From assembly GCF_016863395.1 (NCBI RefSeq), contig NZ_BOOU01000032.1, positions 62,001 through 126,000 of the forward strand: 64,000 nt of DNA, read 5' to 3'. The position numbers were made by a program, and so were the translations under genes. Below are positions 49,697-59,020 of the stretch, one piece after another (position 1 is the first letter of the stretch; every line of letters begins with the position of its first letter). The DNA is from Sphaerisporangium rufum. Its GTDB lineage: Bacteria > Actinomycetota > Actinomycetes > Streptosporangiales > Streptosporangiaceae. A model generated the notes under the pieces. That model did not search any database. It was not told the origin of the DNA and saw only the letters and a list, made by a program, of their open reading frames with translations.

Positions 49697-50974
49697 TCAG
49701 GCGTCGGCGGTGGCGAGCGGGGTGGCCTCGGGGGCGGCGCCGCGCATCCGGTCCAGCCGGCGCATGATCGGGGTGGCGGTGGTGCCGTGCAGCGCGACCG
49801 AGAGAAGCACCGTGAAACCGACCACCGCCCACAGCTCCTCCGGCAGCACGCCGAAGTCGGCGTGGCCGAGGGCGTAGGCGAGGTAGTAGATCGACCCGAT
49901 GCCGCGGATGCCGAAGAAGGCGATCACCGCGCGCTCGCGCCGGTCGGCACACCCCCTGGCCTGCACCAGCCAGCCGACCACCGGGCGGATGACCAGGACG
50001 AGCAGCAGCCCGACCGCGGCACCGCGCCAGGTGAGCGCGGCCAGGCCGCCGGTGGCGATGAACCCGCCGAGCAGGAGCAGCAGCCAGGCGGTCAGCAGCC
50101 GCTCGACCTGTTCCACGAAGCCGTGCAGCACGCCGTTGTAGCCGTGGCCGCGCTCGGCGTTGCGGACCGTGCAGGCGGTGACGAAGACCGCGATGAAGCC
50201 GTAGCCGCCGACGAGTTCGGTCGCTCCGTAGGCGAGGAAGGTGGCGGCCAGCGCGACGAAGCCGTCGCGGTGCTCGGCCAGCCGCACCTTCTCGGTCCGG
50301 GCGTGGAAGAAGAGCCGGCCCAGCAGCCGGCCGATCAGCAGGCCGCCGACGATCCCGGCGCCGATCTTGTAGAGGACGTCGACCAGCACCCACTCCCCCA
50401 CCCAGCCGAACGTCCCGGCGGTGGCGAGCGCCATGGTGATGGCGGCGTAGACGAACGGGAAGCCGGCCCCGTCGTTGAGGCCCGCCTCCGAGGTGAGGGC
50501 GAAGCGCACCTCGTCGTCCGCCTTCTCCGAGTCGACCGGCTCGCCGACCTGGACGTCGGAGGCGAGCACCGGGTCGGTCGGCGACAGCACCGCGCCGATC
50601 AGCAGCGCGGCGGCGATCGGCCAGCCGAGCAGTCCCCAGACGGCCACCGCGACCGCGCCGACGGTGAGCGGCATGGCCAGGCCGAGCAACCGCCAGGTGG
50701 ACGACCAGCGGCGCCGGCCGATCACCCGGTTGATCGCCAGACCGGCGCCCATCAGCGAGATCACCACGCAGATCTCCGCGATGTGCTCGACGGCGCCGCG
50801 GTTGGCCACCGGGTCGGGCTCGGGCAGCGGCAGGGGCAGCAGGTAGACCAGCATGCCGCCGAGCAGGCAGACGAGCGGCAGCGAGAATGGCCGCTTGCGC
50901 AGCAGCGGGGGCATGATCGCGGCGAGCAGGGCTCCGGCGCCGGCCAGGGCGAAGAGAAGATCAGGGGTGGTCAT
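49697..50974 (-). CDS. Cation:proton antiporter (CPA1, NhaP-like)
   Basis: 425 residues, about 12-13 helices. Signature AVLSPTDPVLASDVQ (ion-binding TDP) and LTSEAGLNDGAGFPFV (the ND motif) are typical of CPA1 Na+/H+ antiporters. A short cytosolic C-terminus follows. ATG 50974. Convergent with the HATPase gene. Probably handles Na+ or pH stress. Confidence 0.9.
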   Translation of the reverse strand: MTTPDLLFALAGAGALLAAIMPPLLRKRPFSLPLVCLLGGMLVYLLPLPLPEPDPVANRGAVEHIAEICVVISLMGAGLAINRVIGRRRWSSTWRLLGLAMPLTVGAVAVAVWGLLGWPIAAALLIGAVLSPTDPVLASDVQVGEPVDSEKADDEVRFALTSEAGLNDGAGFPFVYAAITMALATAGTFGWVGEWVLVDVLYKIGAGIVGGLLIGRLLGRLFFHARTEKVRLAEHRDGFVALAATFLAYGATELVGGYGFIAVFVTACTVRNAERGHGYNGVLHGFVEQVERLLTAWLLLLLGGFIATGGLAALTWRGAAVGLLLVLVIRPVVGWLVQARGCADRRERAVIAFFGIRGIGSIYYLAYALGHADFGVLPEELWAVVGFTVLLSVALHGTTATPIMRRLDRMRGAAPEATPLATADA

Positions 50975-51147
50975 CGCCCGGGTCCCTGCCCCGCCTACGG
51001 TAAAACATCCCGAATCACACAACAAGTGACGGAAATCGCGTCGCCGAGGTCTCCGCCGGGCGGAGCCGCCGTTTCAGCGGCAGCCCCTGCCGGCGGTTGC
51101 GGGCGGGCGATCCGGCCCAGCGGTCAGCGGCCGGGGGTCATCGGGGC

Positions 51148-51260
51148 ATCTATCTCGGCAGGGACTGACCGGCGCCAACCGGGAACGGCCCGGCCTCGAT
51201 CAGGCTCTGGCAGCCGTCCGCGCCGGCGACACCCTGGTCGTTGCGAGACCGGGCGGTCGC
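51148..51260 (+). pseudogene. Serine recombinase (resolvase) remnant
   Basis: In the 387-bp gap between antiporter and SnoaL genes. One frame reads LTGANRERPGLDQALAAVR and then AGDTLVV, a clear match to the resolvase catalytic domain (family: ...GLTGTNRDRPGLREAL...GDTLVVTKLDRLAR). The preceding IYLGR is one base out of frame, and downstream the expected TKLDR is degraded to RDRAVAGP in another frame. No start or C-terminal HTH remains. A relic of a past mobile element. Confidence 0.65.
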
Positions 51261-51361
51261 AGGACCGGCCGACGGCGTCCAGCTTGCCGTACTGCGGCCG
51301 CCAGGGGTGTTCGTCGCCGCGTTCTCGCGACGGGGACGGGCCGGCGGCCGCTGGACGGGGA

Positions 51362-51775
51362 CTACTGCTCGGGGGTCAGGACCGGGCTGTTGTGGTAGGC
51401 GGCGATCAGCCACTGGCCGTCGCGCTTCTCGAAGACCCAGGTGGCGTTCACCTTGCGGTGGTCGTCGGTGATCTCGGTTTCGCCGGGGAAGAGGATGGCG
51501 GATTCGCTGACGAGGATCGCGGCGTCCTGGCCGAGGAAGCGGATGCTGAGCTGCTTGTTCTGGGTGGAGCTGCCCTTGAGGGGGCCGGCGAAGGCTTGGG
51601 CCATGTTCTGGCGGATCATCTCGCGGCCGTCGCGGAGCGAGCCGGGCATGATGGCGGTCGCGTCCGTGGCGTAGTCGGCGACCATGCCGTCGGCGTCGCC
51701 GGCCTCCCACGCCTTGTAGGAGTCGGCCAGCACGGCCTGGATCGCGGCCTCGTCATGGGCACGGGTGTTCGGCAT
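51362..51775 (-). CDS. SnoaL-like/SgcJ-EcaC family protein
   Basis: 137 residues, NTF2-like fold: DEAAIQAVLADSYKAWEAGDADGMVADYATDATAIMPG at the start, TWVFEKRDGQWLIAAYHNSPV at the end, as in the SgcJ/EcaC group. ATG 51775. Lies beside, and on the same strand as, an ECF sigma factor with a SnoaL-like tail. Ligand unknown. Confidence 0.87.
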   Translation of the reverse strand: MPNTRAHDEAAIQAVLADSYKAWEAGDADGMVADYATDATAIMPGSLRDGREMIRQNMAQAFAGPLKGSSTQNKQLSIRFLGQDAAILVSESAILFPGETEITDDHRKVNATWVFEKRDGQWLIAAYHNSPVLTPEQ

Positions 51776-51866
51776 CGGGTTCTCCCTTGTGATCGGCTCG
51801 CCCGGGGTGTTCCGGAGAGCCCGCCGATACATACCGGCGGCGCGGGCCGAACTCATCGCACCGTCG

Positions 51867-52880
51867 TCAGGAGATTTCAGTGGGCAGGCCGAAGGCCGCG
51901 AAGATCTCGGGGTCCTGGAACACCGAGTTCCTGCTGATGCCCTCGGCCGTGACGGTGAAGATCTGGAGCGTGTGCAGCCGGTATCCGTCGCCGGCGCGCC
52001 GGTAGGCGGCGAATCCGGGCTGGCCTCCGTTGGCGGTGACCTCCTTGAGACGCCAGTCCTTACCGGCGGCGTCGAACACCCACCCCATGAACAGGCCGTA
52101 GTTCCCGCGTCCGGTGAACCAGTTGAGCATCGGCGGCATCTCCATGAGGACGTCCTCGGTGATCAGCCGTTTGAGGGCCTCGACGTCCGCGAGCTCGAAC
52201 GCCTTCATGTAGCGCTCGACCCAGGCGCGCTGCTCGGCCGCGGACGGCTCGCCGACCAGTTCCTGCCGGACCCCGGTCTCCTTCAGACGGGCACGTGCCC
52301 GCTGCAGGGAGCTGTTCACCGACACCGCGGTGGTGTCGAGGATCTCCGCCGTCTCGGAAGCCGAGAAGCCGAGCACCTCACGCAGGATCAACGCGCCGCG
52401 CTGCCGCGCCGACAGGTGCTGCAGCGCGGACACGAACGCCAGCCGCAGGCTGCTGCGGTCGATCACGGTCACAGCCGGGTCGCCCGTCTCCAGCAGCGAG
52501 TCCGGCAAGGGCTGGAGCCAGGCGTGCTCGCCCGGGACGAGCGGCGCGAGCGGATCCGACGCGGCCACCAGCCCTGACGGCAGCGGCCTGCCGCCGCGAG
52601 ACTTCAGCGCGGTCAGGCAGGCGTTCGTCGCGATCCGGTACAGCCAGGTCCGCACCGAACTGCGCGTCTGGTCGTACTGCTCCCGCGCCCGCCACGCCCG
52701 CAGATACGTCTCCTGAACGAGGTCCTCGGCGTCGTGAACCGACCCGAGCATCCGGTAGCAGTACGCGAGCAGCTCCGTCCGGAACGACTCGATCCGACGG
52801 TCGAAGCCCTCTTCCCCCGACAACACGCCACGCCCCTTCTCCACCGCCGCCGCAACATTATGGACGGACTGACCTCTCAT
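51867..52880 (-). CDS. ECF sigma factor with SnoaL-like tail (SigJ/ECF41-like)
   Basis: 337 residues. Region 2: LLAYCYRMLGSVHDAEDLVQETYLRAW and LYRIATNACLTALKSRGGRPLP; region 4: LSARQRGALILREVLGFSASETAEILDTT. The C-terminal SnoaL-like domain contains ANGGQPGFAAYRRAGDG, the conserved loop of ECF41/SigJ tails. ATG 52880; the neighbouring SnoaL protein may be a partner or target. Second sigma of this type in the window. Confidence 0.9.
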   Translation of the reverse strand: MRGQSVHNVAAAVEKGRGVLSGEEGFDRRIESFRTELLAYCYRMLGSVHDAEDLVQETYLRAWRAREQYDQTRSSVRTWLYRIATNACLTALKSRGGRPLPSGLVAASDPLAPLVPGEHAWLQPLPDSLLETGDPAVTVIDRSSLRLAFVSALQHLSARQRGALILREVLGFSASETAEILDTTAVSVNSSLQRARARLKETGVRQELVGEPSAAEQRAWVERYMKAFELADVEALKRLITEDVLMEMPPMLNWFTGRGNYGLFMGWVFDAAGKDWRLKEVTANGGQPGFAAYRRAGDGYRLHTLQIFTVTAEGISRNSVFQDPEIFAAFGLPTEIS

Positions 52881-52925
52881 CGGTGCGGTGGCGCCGTGTG
52901 CCCGGCGCGTGGGCAGGAACTCCGG

Positions 52926-53735
52926 TCACCGGGCGCGGAGCGCGTGGGCGTGCCAGCGGCCGTCGCGGCGGCCGAGCGACAGCGGGCGGCCGAAGCACGC
53001 CGACGCCAGGTCGGCGGTGAGCACCTCCGCCACCGGGCCGGCGGCCAGCACCCGGGCGTCCCGCATCAGCAGCGCGTGCGTGGTGGTGGCCGGCACCTCC
53101 TCCAGGTGATGGGTGACCAGCACCGTGGTCAGCGCCACCCGGGTCTGCGCCAGGGTTTCCAGCGCGCCGATCAGATCCTCCCGGGCCGGCAGATCCAGCC
53201 CGGCGAACGGCTCGTCCAGCAGGAGCAGGGCCGGCTGGGCCATCATCGCCCGGGCCACCCGCACCCGGGCCCGCTCGCCCTGCGAGCAGACCGCGAACGG
53301 CCGGTCGGCCAGGTCCTTGCAGCCGAGATCGGCGAGCAGCGCCTCGGCCCGCTCCCGCTCGGCCGGCCCGTAGCGGTCCCACAGCGGGGCGCTGCTGCCG
53401 GTGTGCCCGGTGAGGACGACCGTGTGCGCGGTGAGGCCCTCCCCCTCCATGAGCTGCTCGTCCACCAGGCGCTGGCTGGCCGCCACCAGGCCCACGCGGC
53501 GGCGCAGCTCGCGCAGGTCCACCCGGCCCAGCCGGTTGCCGAGCACCGCGGCCGTCCCCGAACTCGGGTGGCGGACCGCGGCGGCGATCGACAGCAGGGT
53601 GGTCTTGCCCGCGCCGTTCGGCCCGAGCACCACCCAGTGCTCGCCGAACCCGACCCGCCAGTCCACCTCGTCCAGCAGGGCACGGCCCGGCACCCGGACC
53701 GTCACCCCCGAGACCTCCACCGCGGCGGCGGCCAT
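52926..53735 (-). CDS. ABC transporter ATP-binding protein
   Basis: 269 residues. Walker A: LGPNGAGKTTLLS; signature is atypical (CSQGERARVRVARAM, SQGE for SGGQ); Walker B: LLLLDEPFAGLD; switch His: VLVTHHLEE. Resembles YlmA/ModF-like cytosolic ABC proteins; no permease gene is adjacent, so a stand-alone or trans partner role is possible. ATG 53735 with GGAGA upstream. Confidence 0.87.
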   Translation of the reverse strand: MAAAAVEVSGVTVRVPGRALLDEVDWRVGFGEHWVVLGPNGAGKTTLLSIAAAVRHPSSGTAAVLGNRLGRVDLRELRRRVGLVAASQRLVDEQLMEGEGLTAHTVVLTGHTGSSAPLWDRYGPAERERAEALLADLGCKDLADRPFAVCSQGERARVRVARAMMAQPALLLLDEPFAGLDLPAREDLIGALETLAQTRVALTTVLVTHHLEEVPATTTHALLMRDARVLAAGPVAEVLTADLASACFGRPLSLGRRDGRWHAHALRAR

Positions 53736-54040
53736 CTCACTCTCCTGCGGCCCCATCGGCCCCCCTTCCCGCCAGCAGCATAAGAGGATGCGTCCCGGCC
53801 GCGTGACGCTTCGCCCTTTTGCCCGCTTCAGCACCGGGCCGGTAAGCGCGTCAGTCGTGACACATATCGCGATCACCAGCAGCGTTCCGCCGGTGACACC
53901 AATCACGGTCCAGCGAGATGGCCGGACCAGGCGATTATGACGAGCAAAGGCCTCGCCGGGAGCCGGGTAGGCAGCGCGTGCAACAGTTCGGGGGGCGTGG
54001 CCGTCTTGTGCGGGACGGAGGAGAGAGGACACCGACCCCT

Positions 54041-54553
54041 GTGGACGAACCACGATTCGAGGACTTCGCCGGTGAGCGGGCGGACGCGCTGCTGCGGTAC
54101 GCGTACCTGCTCACCGGCGACCCGCACGACGCGGCCGACCTCGTGCAGGAAGGGCTGGTGCGGCTGCGCGGCTCCTGGGCCAAGGTCCGGCGCAAGGACG
54201 ACCCGGAGTCGTACGTCCGCACCACGATGACCCGGCTGCACATCAACGCCTGGCGCCGGCGCTCCCGCGAGCACCTGACCGCGGTCCCGCCCGAGCGGGC
54301 GGCCCCGGGAGACCCGTTCGCCCGGGTGGAGCAGGACGACGAGCTGTGGCGCCGGCTGGCGTCGCTCCCCCGGCGCCAGCGCGCCGTACTGGTGCTGCGC
54401 TACTACGAGGAACGCACCGACCTCGAGATCGCCGAGATCCTCGGCGTCTCCCATGGCACCGTCCGCAGCCAGGCGTCCCGGGCGCTGGACAAGCTGCGCA
54501 CCACGCTCGCCACCCCGCGGGCCACCACCGAACCGGCCGGAGGAAAGGCATGA
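54041..54553 (+). CDS. SigE-family ECF sigma factor
   Basis: 170 residues. Region 2: RFEDFAGERADALLRYAYLLTGDPHDAADLVQEGLVRL; region 4: LPRRQRAVLVLRYYEERTDLEIAEILGVSHGTVRSQASRAL, the SigE/TIGR02983 pattern. GTG 54041 has GGAGGAGAGAGG 12-20 nt upstream. Stop overlaps the start of the membrane protein, its likely anti-sigma or effector. The 305-bp gap upstream (53736-54040) holds no gene I can support. Confidence 0.88.
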   Translation: MDEPRFEDFAGERADALLRYAYLLTGDPHDAADLVQEGLVRLRGSWAKVRRKDDPESYVRTTMTRLHINAWRRRSREHLTAVPPERAAPGDPFARVEQDDELWRRLASLPRRQRAVLVLRYYEERTDLEIAEILGVSHGTVRSQASRALDKLRTTLATPRATTEPAGGKA

Positions 54554-55890
54554 CGACCGACATCGAGGACGCCCTCACCCGCACCCTGGCCCGGGCCGCC
54601 GGCCGCGCCCCCGCCGCGTCACCCGACCTGCTCGACCGGGTCGCCACCCGCCACGCCCGCCGGCGGCGCGGCGCGGTCCTCATCGCCGCGGCGTCGGTCA
54701 TCACCATGGCCGGCGTCGCGACCCTCGGCGTCGATGTGCTGGCCTCGCGCCTGGACGCGGCACGGCATTCCGCCACCTCCGGCCCGGCGAAGGACCGGCG
54801 GGAGGTCACGCCGAAGGACACTCCGATACCTCCGCCGCTGGCGAAGGTCTGGCACGACGGAGTATGGACCCTCCCCGCCAAGCTCTCCGACGGCCGGACC
54901 TACACGCCGATGACGTTCATCGACGAGACCCGGCTCCTGATCGCGACCAGTTCCGGCGCCGAGAAAGCCACCCGCCTGCTGTCGTACGACCTGTGGAGCA
55001 GGAAGACCACCGAGATCGCCACGATCGGCGTCCCGGCGGGGTCGGCGGCCCTCCCGTCCGGCTTCACGGTCGGCGACGGGCAGGTGGCCTGGTATTCCTT
55101 GCAGGGGGACGGCGCGGGACTCACCGTGGACATCTGGGCGGTACCGCTCACCGGTGGCACGCCACGGCGGGTGACGTCCTTCCCCGGGCTCCCCGAGGCG
55201 GGCGGGGTGGACCGGCTGGCGATCGTCGACGGCAAGGTCGTCTGGTCCCGGGCCGACGGCGCCGGGGTGTTCCAGGCGAAGCTGCCGGCGGGGAAGCCGG
55301 TCAAGATCCCGGGATCCGACGAACTGCACCTGTTCCAGTGGCCCTGGGCGGGGAGCCCCGCTTACCCCGATGAGGCCCGGTGGAGCAAGGCGAACGGACT
55401 TCCCTCCGAGTTCACGCTGGACGAGTTGACCGGATCCGCCGGAGATGTCGAGACGACCGATACGACGTGGTTCGCGCGGCTGACGAACGTGGTGACCGGT
55501 GAGCGACGGGACGCCGTCCAGCGCCCGAAAGCCGTCCGCGGTACCGCGTCGTGCGGAATGATCCGGTGCGCCGGTGCGACCGATGACGGTCTGGTGACCT
55601 GGGACCGCGACGACCCGGCGCCGACCGCCGTGGCGCCCAACGGGGGCCTCGCCGCGCACCGCCCCCCCGCACTCGACCGATTCGTCACCACTCTCCTGGT
55701 CCAGAACGGGCGCCTCGCGGGTGTCGCACTGCGTGATCTGCAGACCGGGCTGGCCGCGGACCTGGGCCTCCGGCCGAACAAGGCCGGCTTCATCAGGACG
55801 CCGTATGTCCACGACGGTGACATGCGCATGCTCGCCTACCCGCTGCCCGGGCGGATGGTGGTGATCGATCTGACCAAGCTCCTCGGGTGA
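54550..55890 (+). CDS. Membrane-anchored beta-propeller-like protein, possible anti-sigma
   Basis: 446 residues. A cytosolic N-terminus of about 40 residues (MTTDIEDALTRTLARAAGR) is followed by a single helix (GAVLIAAASVITMAGVATLGV) and a large extracytoplasmic beta-rich domain with repeated strands such as GQVAWYSLQGDGAGLTVDIW and GKVVWSRADGAG, like a propeller. Overlap with the SigE-type gene suggests it acts as its membrane anti-sigma or sensor; the short cytosolic part lacks a clear zinc motif. Inference. Confidence 0.7.
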   Translation: MTTDIEDALTRTLARAAGRAPAASPDLLDRVATRHARRRRGAVLIAAASVITMAGVATLGVDVLASRLDAARHSATSGPAKDRREVTPKDTPIPPPLAKVWHDGVWTLPAKLSDGRTYTPMTFIDETRLLIATSSGAEKATRLLSYDLWSRKTTEIATIGVPAGSAALPSGFTVGDGQVAWYSLQGDGAGLTVDIWAVPLTGGTPRRVTSFPGLPEAGGVDRLAIVDGKVVWSRADGAGVFQAKLPAGKPVKIPGSDELHLFQWPWAGSPAYPDEARWSKANGLPSEFTLDELTGSAGDVETTDTTWFARLTNVVTGERRDAVQRPKAVRGTASCGMIRCAGATDDGLVTWDRDDPAPTAVAPNGGLAAHRPPALDRFVTTLLVQNGRLAGVALRDLQTGLAADLGLRPNKAGFIRTPYVHDGDMRMLAYPLPGRMVVIDLTKLLG

Positions 55891-55904
55891 TCGCCGGACG
55901 TCGC

Positions 55905-57500
55905 TCAGGCCGCGCCACCGGACGGCGCGCCCGGCGGCGCGGCGGGGGCCGCGGGGTCGTCGCGGCCGGGAGCCCGGGTCCGGGTCGGCCGGTCCTTGGC
56001 GGTGCGGGTCGGGCGGGCACCGGTGCCGGACGGCGGGCAGGGCCGCTCCCTGCCCCGCCGGTTCACGCAGCCGGTCGGCTCCGCCGGCGGCTCGGTGCGC
56101 GGCGGCCGTGACCCGGAGCGGGTGGCGCTCGGCCGCTCCGCGGGCGGCCGCCGCGGGCTCGCGGTGAGCCGCCCGTCGTCACCAGGGGGAACGGCGGTGC
56201 GCGGGGTGGCCGCACGCCGTGACGTGGCCGGTGCCGGGCGGGCGGGCCCGCCGGTGCGGGCGTAGGGCACCGGACGCCGGGCGGGGGTGGCGGACCGGGC
56301 CACCGGGCTCGGCGCGCCGTCGGCCGGGACGACCACCGGGACCGGCACCGGACGCCCGGCCCCGGGCTCGGCGGCCCGCCCGCCGACGCCTGCCGCGTAC
56401 ACCGTCAGCGCGGCGATCGACAGGGTGGCCAGGGCGGCGAAGCCGGCGTTGGAGGCGTGCGCGCGCCGGGCCGCGGTCCGCCGCTCGGCCCGCGAGGCCC
56501 GCGACACGGTGGCCGGTGCGCCGGCGGCCGGGCCCGCGCCGGTCGGCTCGCCGGGCCGGGGCGGCACCGGGCGCGGGTGCGGCACCGGCTCCCAGATCTC
56601 CTCCAGCACCGCGGCGACGGCCTCGCGCCGGTCCCAGGAGACGTCCACCCCGCCGGCGGCCAGCAGCCAGGTCAGCATGGCGGCGGCGTCCGGCCGCTCG
56701 GCCGGTTCCTTGGCGAGCGCCGCCGACACCGGCCCCCACAGCAGTTTGGGCACCGAGGCCAGGCGCGGCTGTTCCAGCAGGACGCGGCGGGCGAGCACGT
56801 CGTCCTCGCCGGTGCCGAAGGGATGGTGGCCGGTCGCCGCGTAGGCGATCAGGCAGCCCCAGGCGAACACGTCGGACGCCGGGATGGCGGCCTGGCCGGT
56901 GAGCCGCTCGGGCGACATCCAGCCGGGACTGCCCATGACGTGGCCCGCCCGGGTGTGCCCGCCGGGGGCGGAAAGGTCGCGGGCGATGCCGAAGTCGATC
57001 ACGCGCGGGCCGTGCGGGGAGAGCAGCACGTTGCCCGGTTTCAGGTCGCGGTGCACGAAACCGGCCTGGTGGATGGCGGTCAGCGCGGCCATCGAGCCGA
57101 CGGCCACGCCGTAGGCCTGGTCGGGGGTGAGCGGACCGCTCGCCGCGACGACCTGGGCCAGGGACGGCCCGGGGATGTGCTCGGTGACCAGGAACGGCCG
57201 GTCCCGGTCGGTGCCGTCCTCCAGCACCGCGGCGGTGCAGAACGGCACCACCCGGCGGGAGAAGGCGACCTCCTCGGCGAACCGGGCGCGCAGCTCCGGG
57301 TCGCGCAGGTGCACGGCGTGCGGGGTCTTCAACGCCACCAGGCCGCCGCCGGGCGCCTCGGCCAGGTAGACCACGCCCATTCCCCCGGCGCCGAGCCGGC
57401 CGAGCAGCAGGTAACGTCCGATGATCACCGGGTCGCCCACGGTGAGCGGCCGGACCCCCGGGGGCGGCCTGCCGGCGCCGCCCGCTCCGCCACGTGCCAT
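55905..57500 (-). CDS. Serine/threonine protein kinase (PknB-like)
   Basis: 531 residues. Kinase domain: IIGRYLLLGRLGAGGMGVVYLAE (P-loop), VALKTPH (Lys), FVHRDLKPGNVLL (catalytic), VIDFGIARDLS (DFG). After a Pro-rich linker one helix (AGFAALATLSIAALTVYAAG) and an extracytoplasmic Arg/Pro-rich tail with no PASTA repeats. Membrane signalling kinase; ligand and targets unknown. ATG 57500. Confidence 0.92.
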   Translation of the reverse strand: MARGGAGGAGRPPPGVRPLTVGDPVIIGRYLLLGRLGAGGMGVVYLAEAPGGGLVALKTPHAVHLRDPELRARFAEEVAFSRRVVPFCTAAVLEDGTDRDRPFLVTEHIPGPSLAQVVAASGPLTPDQAYGVAVGSMAALTAIHQAGFVHRDLKPGNVLLSPHGPRVIDFGIARDLSAPGGHTRAGHVMGSPGWMSPERLTGQAAIPASDVFAWGCLIAYAATGHHPFGTGEDDVLARRVLLEQPRLASVPKLLWGPVSAALAKEPAERPDAAAMLTWLLAAGGVDVSWDRREAVAAVLEEIWEPVPHPRPVPPRPGEPTGAGPAAGAPATVSRASRAERRTAARRAHASNAGFAALATLSIAALTVYAAGVGGRAAEPGAGRPVPVPVVVPADGAPSPVARSATPARRPVPYARTGGPARPAPATSRRAATPRTAVPPGDDGRLTASPRRPPAERPSATRSGSRPPRTEPPAEPTGCVNRRGRERPCPPSGTGARPTRTAKDRPTRTRAPGRDDPAAPAAPPGAPSGGAA

Positions 57501-57530
57501 CCAGAGGGGACCTCTCTTCGGGGACTACGG

Positions 57531-57545
57531 CCACAGACACTGTGG
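57531..57545. promoter_or_regulatory. Dyad upstream of kinase gene
   Basis: CCACAGACACTGTGG: exact 6-bp arms with a 3-nt centre, 31 bp before the kinase ATG. A possible operator. The rest of the 247-bp gap to the esterase stop has GC-rich 12-bp direct repeats (about 57709-57745) but no gene. Confidence 0.4.
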
Positions 57546-57747
57546 CGCGCCCGAAGCGCGTTCGGTACTCACCGGCCCGAAGTGGCATGGCCGGTAAGGC
57601 GAATGATCCTCACAGGTAAGGAACGGCTGTGACGGATGTGACAGAGGATGCTGGAGTCCGCGATGACCGGCGGGCCCGTGCCGGGGCTCTGCGGTGCCGC
57701 CCTGGCCGGCCCGCGCGCCGGCCCGCGCGCCGGCCCGGCGGGGCGGT

Positions 57748-58812
57748 TCAGGCGGCGGCGTCGCCGGGGGCGGTGCCGGCGGAGGCGGGGGTCGCGGCAG
57801 CGCGATCGGGGCCGCCATCGACCGCGCCATCGACGGCGCCATCGACGGCGTCGCCGGCGGTGCCGGCCGCGGCCGCGTCGAGGAAGCGGGCGATGTGGCC
57901 GAAGACCAGGCGGGCCTCGGGCAGCACGTCGGCCAGGATGGCGAACACGTGCGGCATCCGCTGCCACTCCTCGTAGGTGACCGCGACCCCGTGCTCGCGG
58001 GCCCGCAGCGCCACCTGGCGGCCCTCGTCGCGCAGCACCTCGGTGGACCCGGTGACCACCATGAGCGGCGGCAGGCCGGTGTAGTCGCCGAAGATCGGCG
58101 AGACCAGCGGGTCGCGCCGGTCCAGGCCGGTGGTCCACCGCCGGGCGAGCCAGTCCACCCGGCGGGCGGGCAGCAGCGGGTCGGCCCAGCGGTTCGCCCG
58201 GCGCCGGCCGTCCGACAGGTCGGTCCACGGTGACAGGCATACCGCGGCGGACGGCAGCGGCAGCCCGGCGTCGCGCAGCGACAGCAGGGTGGCCAGGGTG
58301 AGGTGACCGCCGGCCGAGTCGCCGGCCAGCAGGATGTCGTCGCCGGAGTACCCCTGCTCGAGCAGCCCGCGGTAGGCGTCCAGCGCGTCGGCCAGCGACT
58401 CGGCGAGCGAGTGCACCGGGCCCTGCCGGTAGTCCAGCGCGTACACCGGGCGCCGGGCGGCGGCCGACAGCCGCCAGGTGATCGGGCGGTGCGTGGCCGG
58501 CGAGCAGAAGAAGTAGGCGCCGCCGTGCAGGTAGAGCAGGACCTTGGTCTCGTCCAGGTCCTCACCGGCGCGCACCCATTCCGAGCCGCAGCGGCCGGGC
58601 GTCTCCCGGACCACGGACACGTGCCCGGGTACCGAGCGGGGCAGCCGCTCCCCCAGCGAGGCCAGCCGGGCCATGAGCGACATTCCCATGTCGTGCCGGA
58701 GCAGCAGCGCCGAGATCGGTTTGGCGGTGCCGTGCGACAGCCCGTTCAGCAGGCCGGCCTGCCAGCTGAACGGATACGAAGGGTGGACGTCGACGTCCAG
58801 GTCCAGCCGCAT
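57748..58812 (-). CDS. Alpha/beta hydrolase (hormone-sensitive lipase family)
   Basis: 354 residues. Oxyanion motif LLYLHGGAYFF, nucleophile elbow LLAGDSAGGHLTLA, and later MPHVFAI with the catalytic His. Carboxyl-esterase of the HSL group. The last ~50 residues contain GDAVDGAVDGAVDGGPD repeats. ATG 58812 is fixed by GGAGGTACAT just before it; an in-frame start 24 nt upstream is less likely. Confidence 0.9.
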   Translation of the reverse strand: MRLDLDVDVHPSYPFSWQAGLLNGLSHGTAKPISALLLRHDMGMSLMARLASLGERLPRSVPGHVSVVRETPGRCGSEWVRAGEDLDETKVLLYLHGGAYFFCSPATHRPITWRLSAAARRPVYALDYRQGPVHSLAESLADALDAYRGLLEQGYSGDDILLAGDSAGGHLTLATLLSLRDAGLPLPSAAVCLSPWTDLSDGRRRANRWADPLLPARRVDWLARRWTTGLDRRDPLVSPIFGDYTGLPPLMVVTGSTEVLRDEGRQVALRAREHGVAVTYEEWQRMPHVFAILADVLPEARLVFGHIARFLDAAAAGTAGDAVDGAVDGAVDGGPDRAAATPASAGTAPGDAAA

Positions 58813-59020
58813 ATGTACCTCCGTGGGCGGAACCATGAAATTTCCGTCTTGCCCTACCAGCCGATATACCTCCGGTTTACAGGCTGGTTACGTTGTTTGT
58901 CCAGCGTTGGGCGGTTTCTTGACTCACCGACGGCTCCCGTCGGTCAAGTCGGCCGGAAAAGGAAGCGACGCCCGGCGGGAGCCGCCGTTACACTGCTCAC
59001 CGCCCCGCCGGACCCTGGAG

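Noticed and set aside
48797-51937. 1046-codon plus-strand ORF across several genes
   Set aside because: Shadow frame opposite the XRE and antiporter genes; no family features. Only the short resolvase match at 51148-51260, partly in another frame, was kept.
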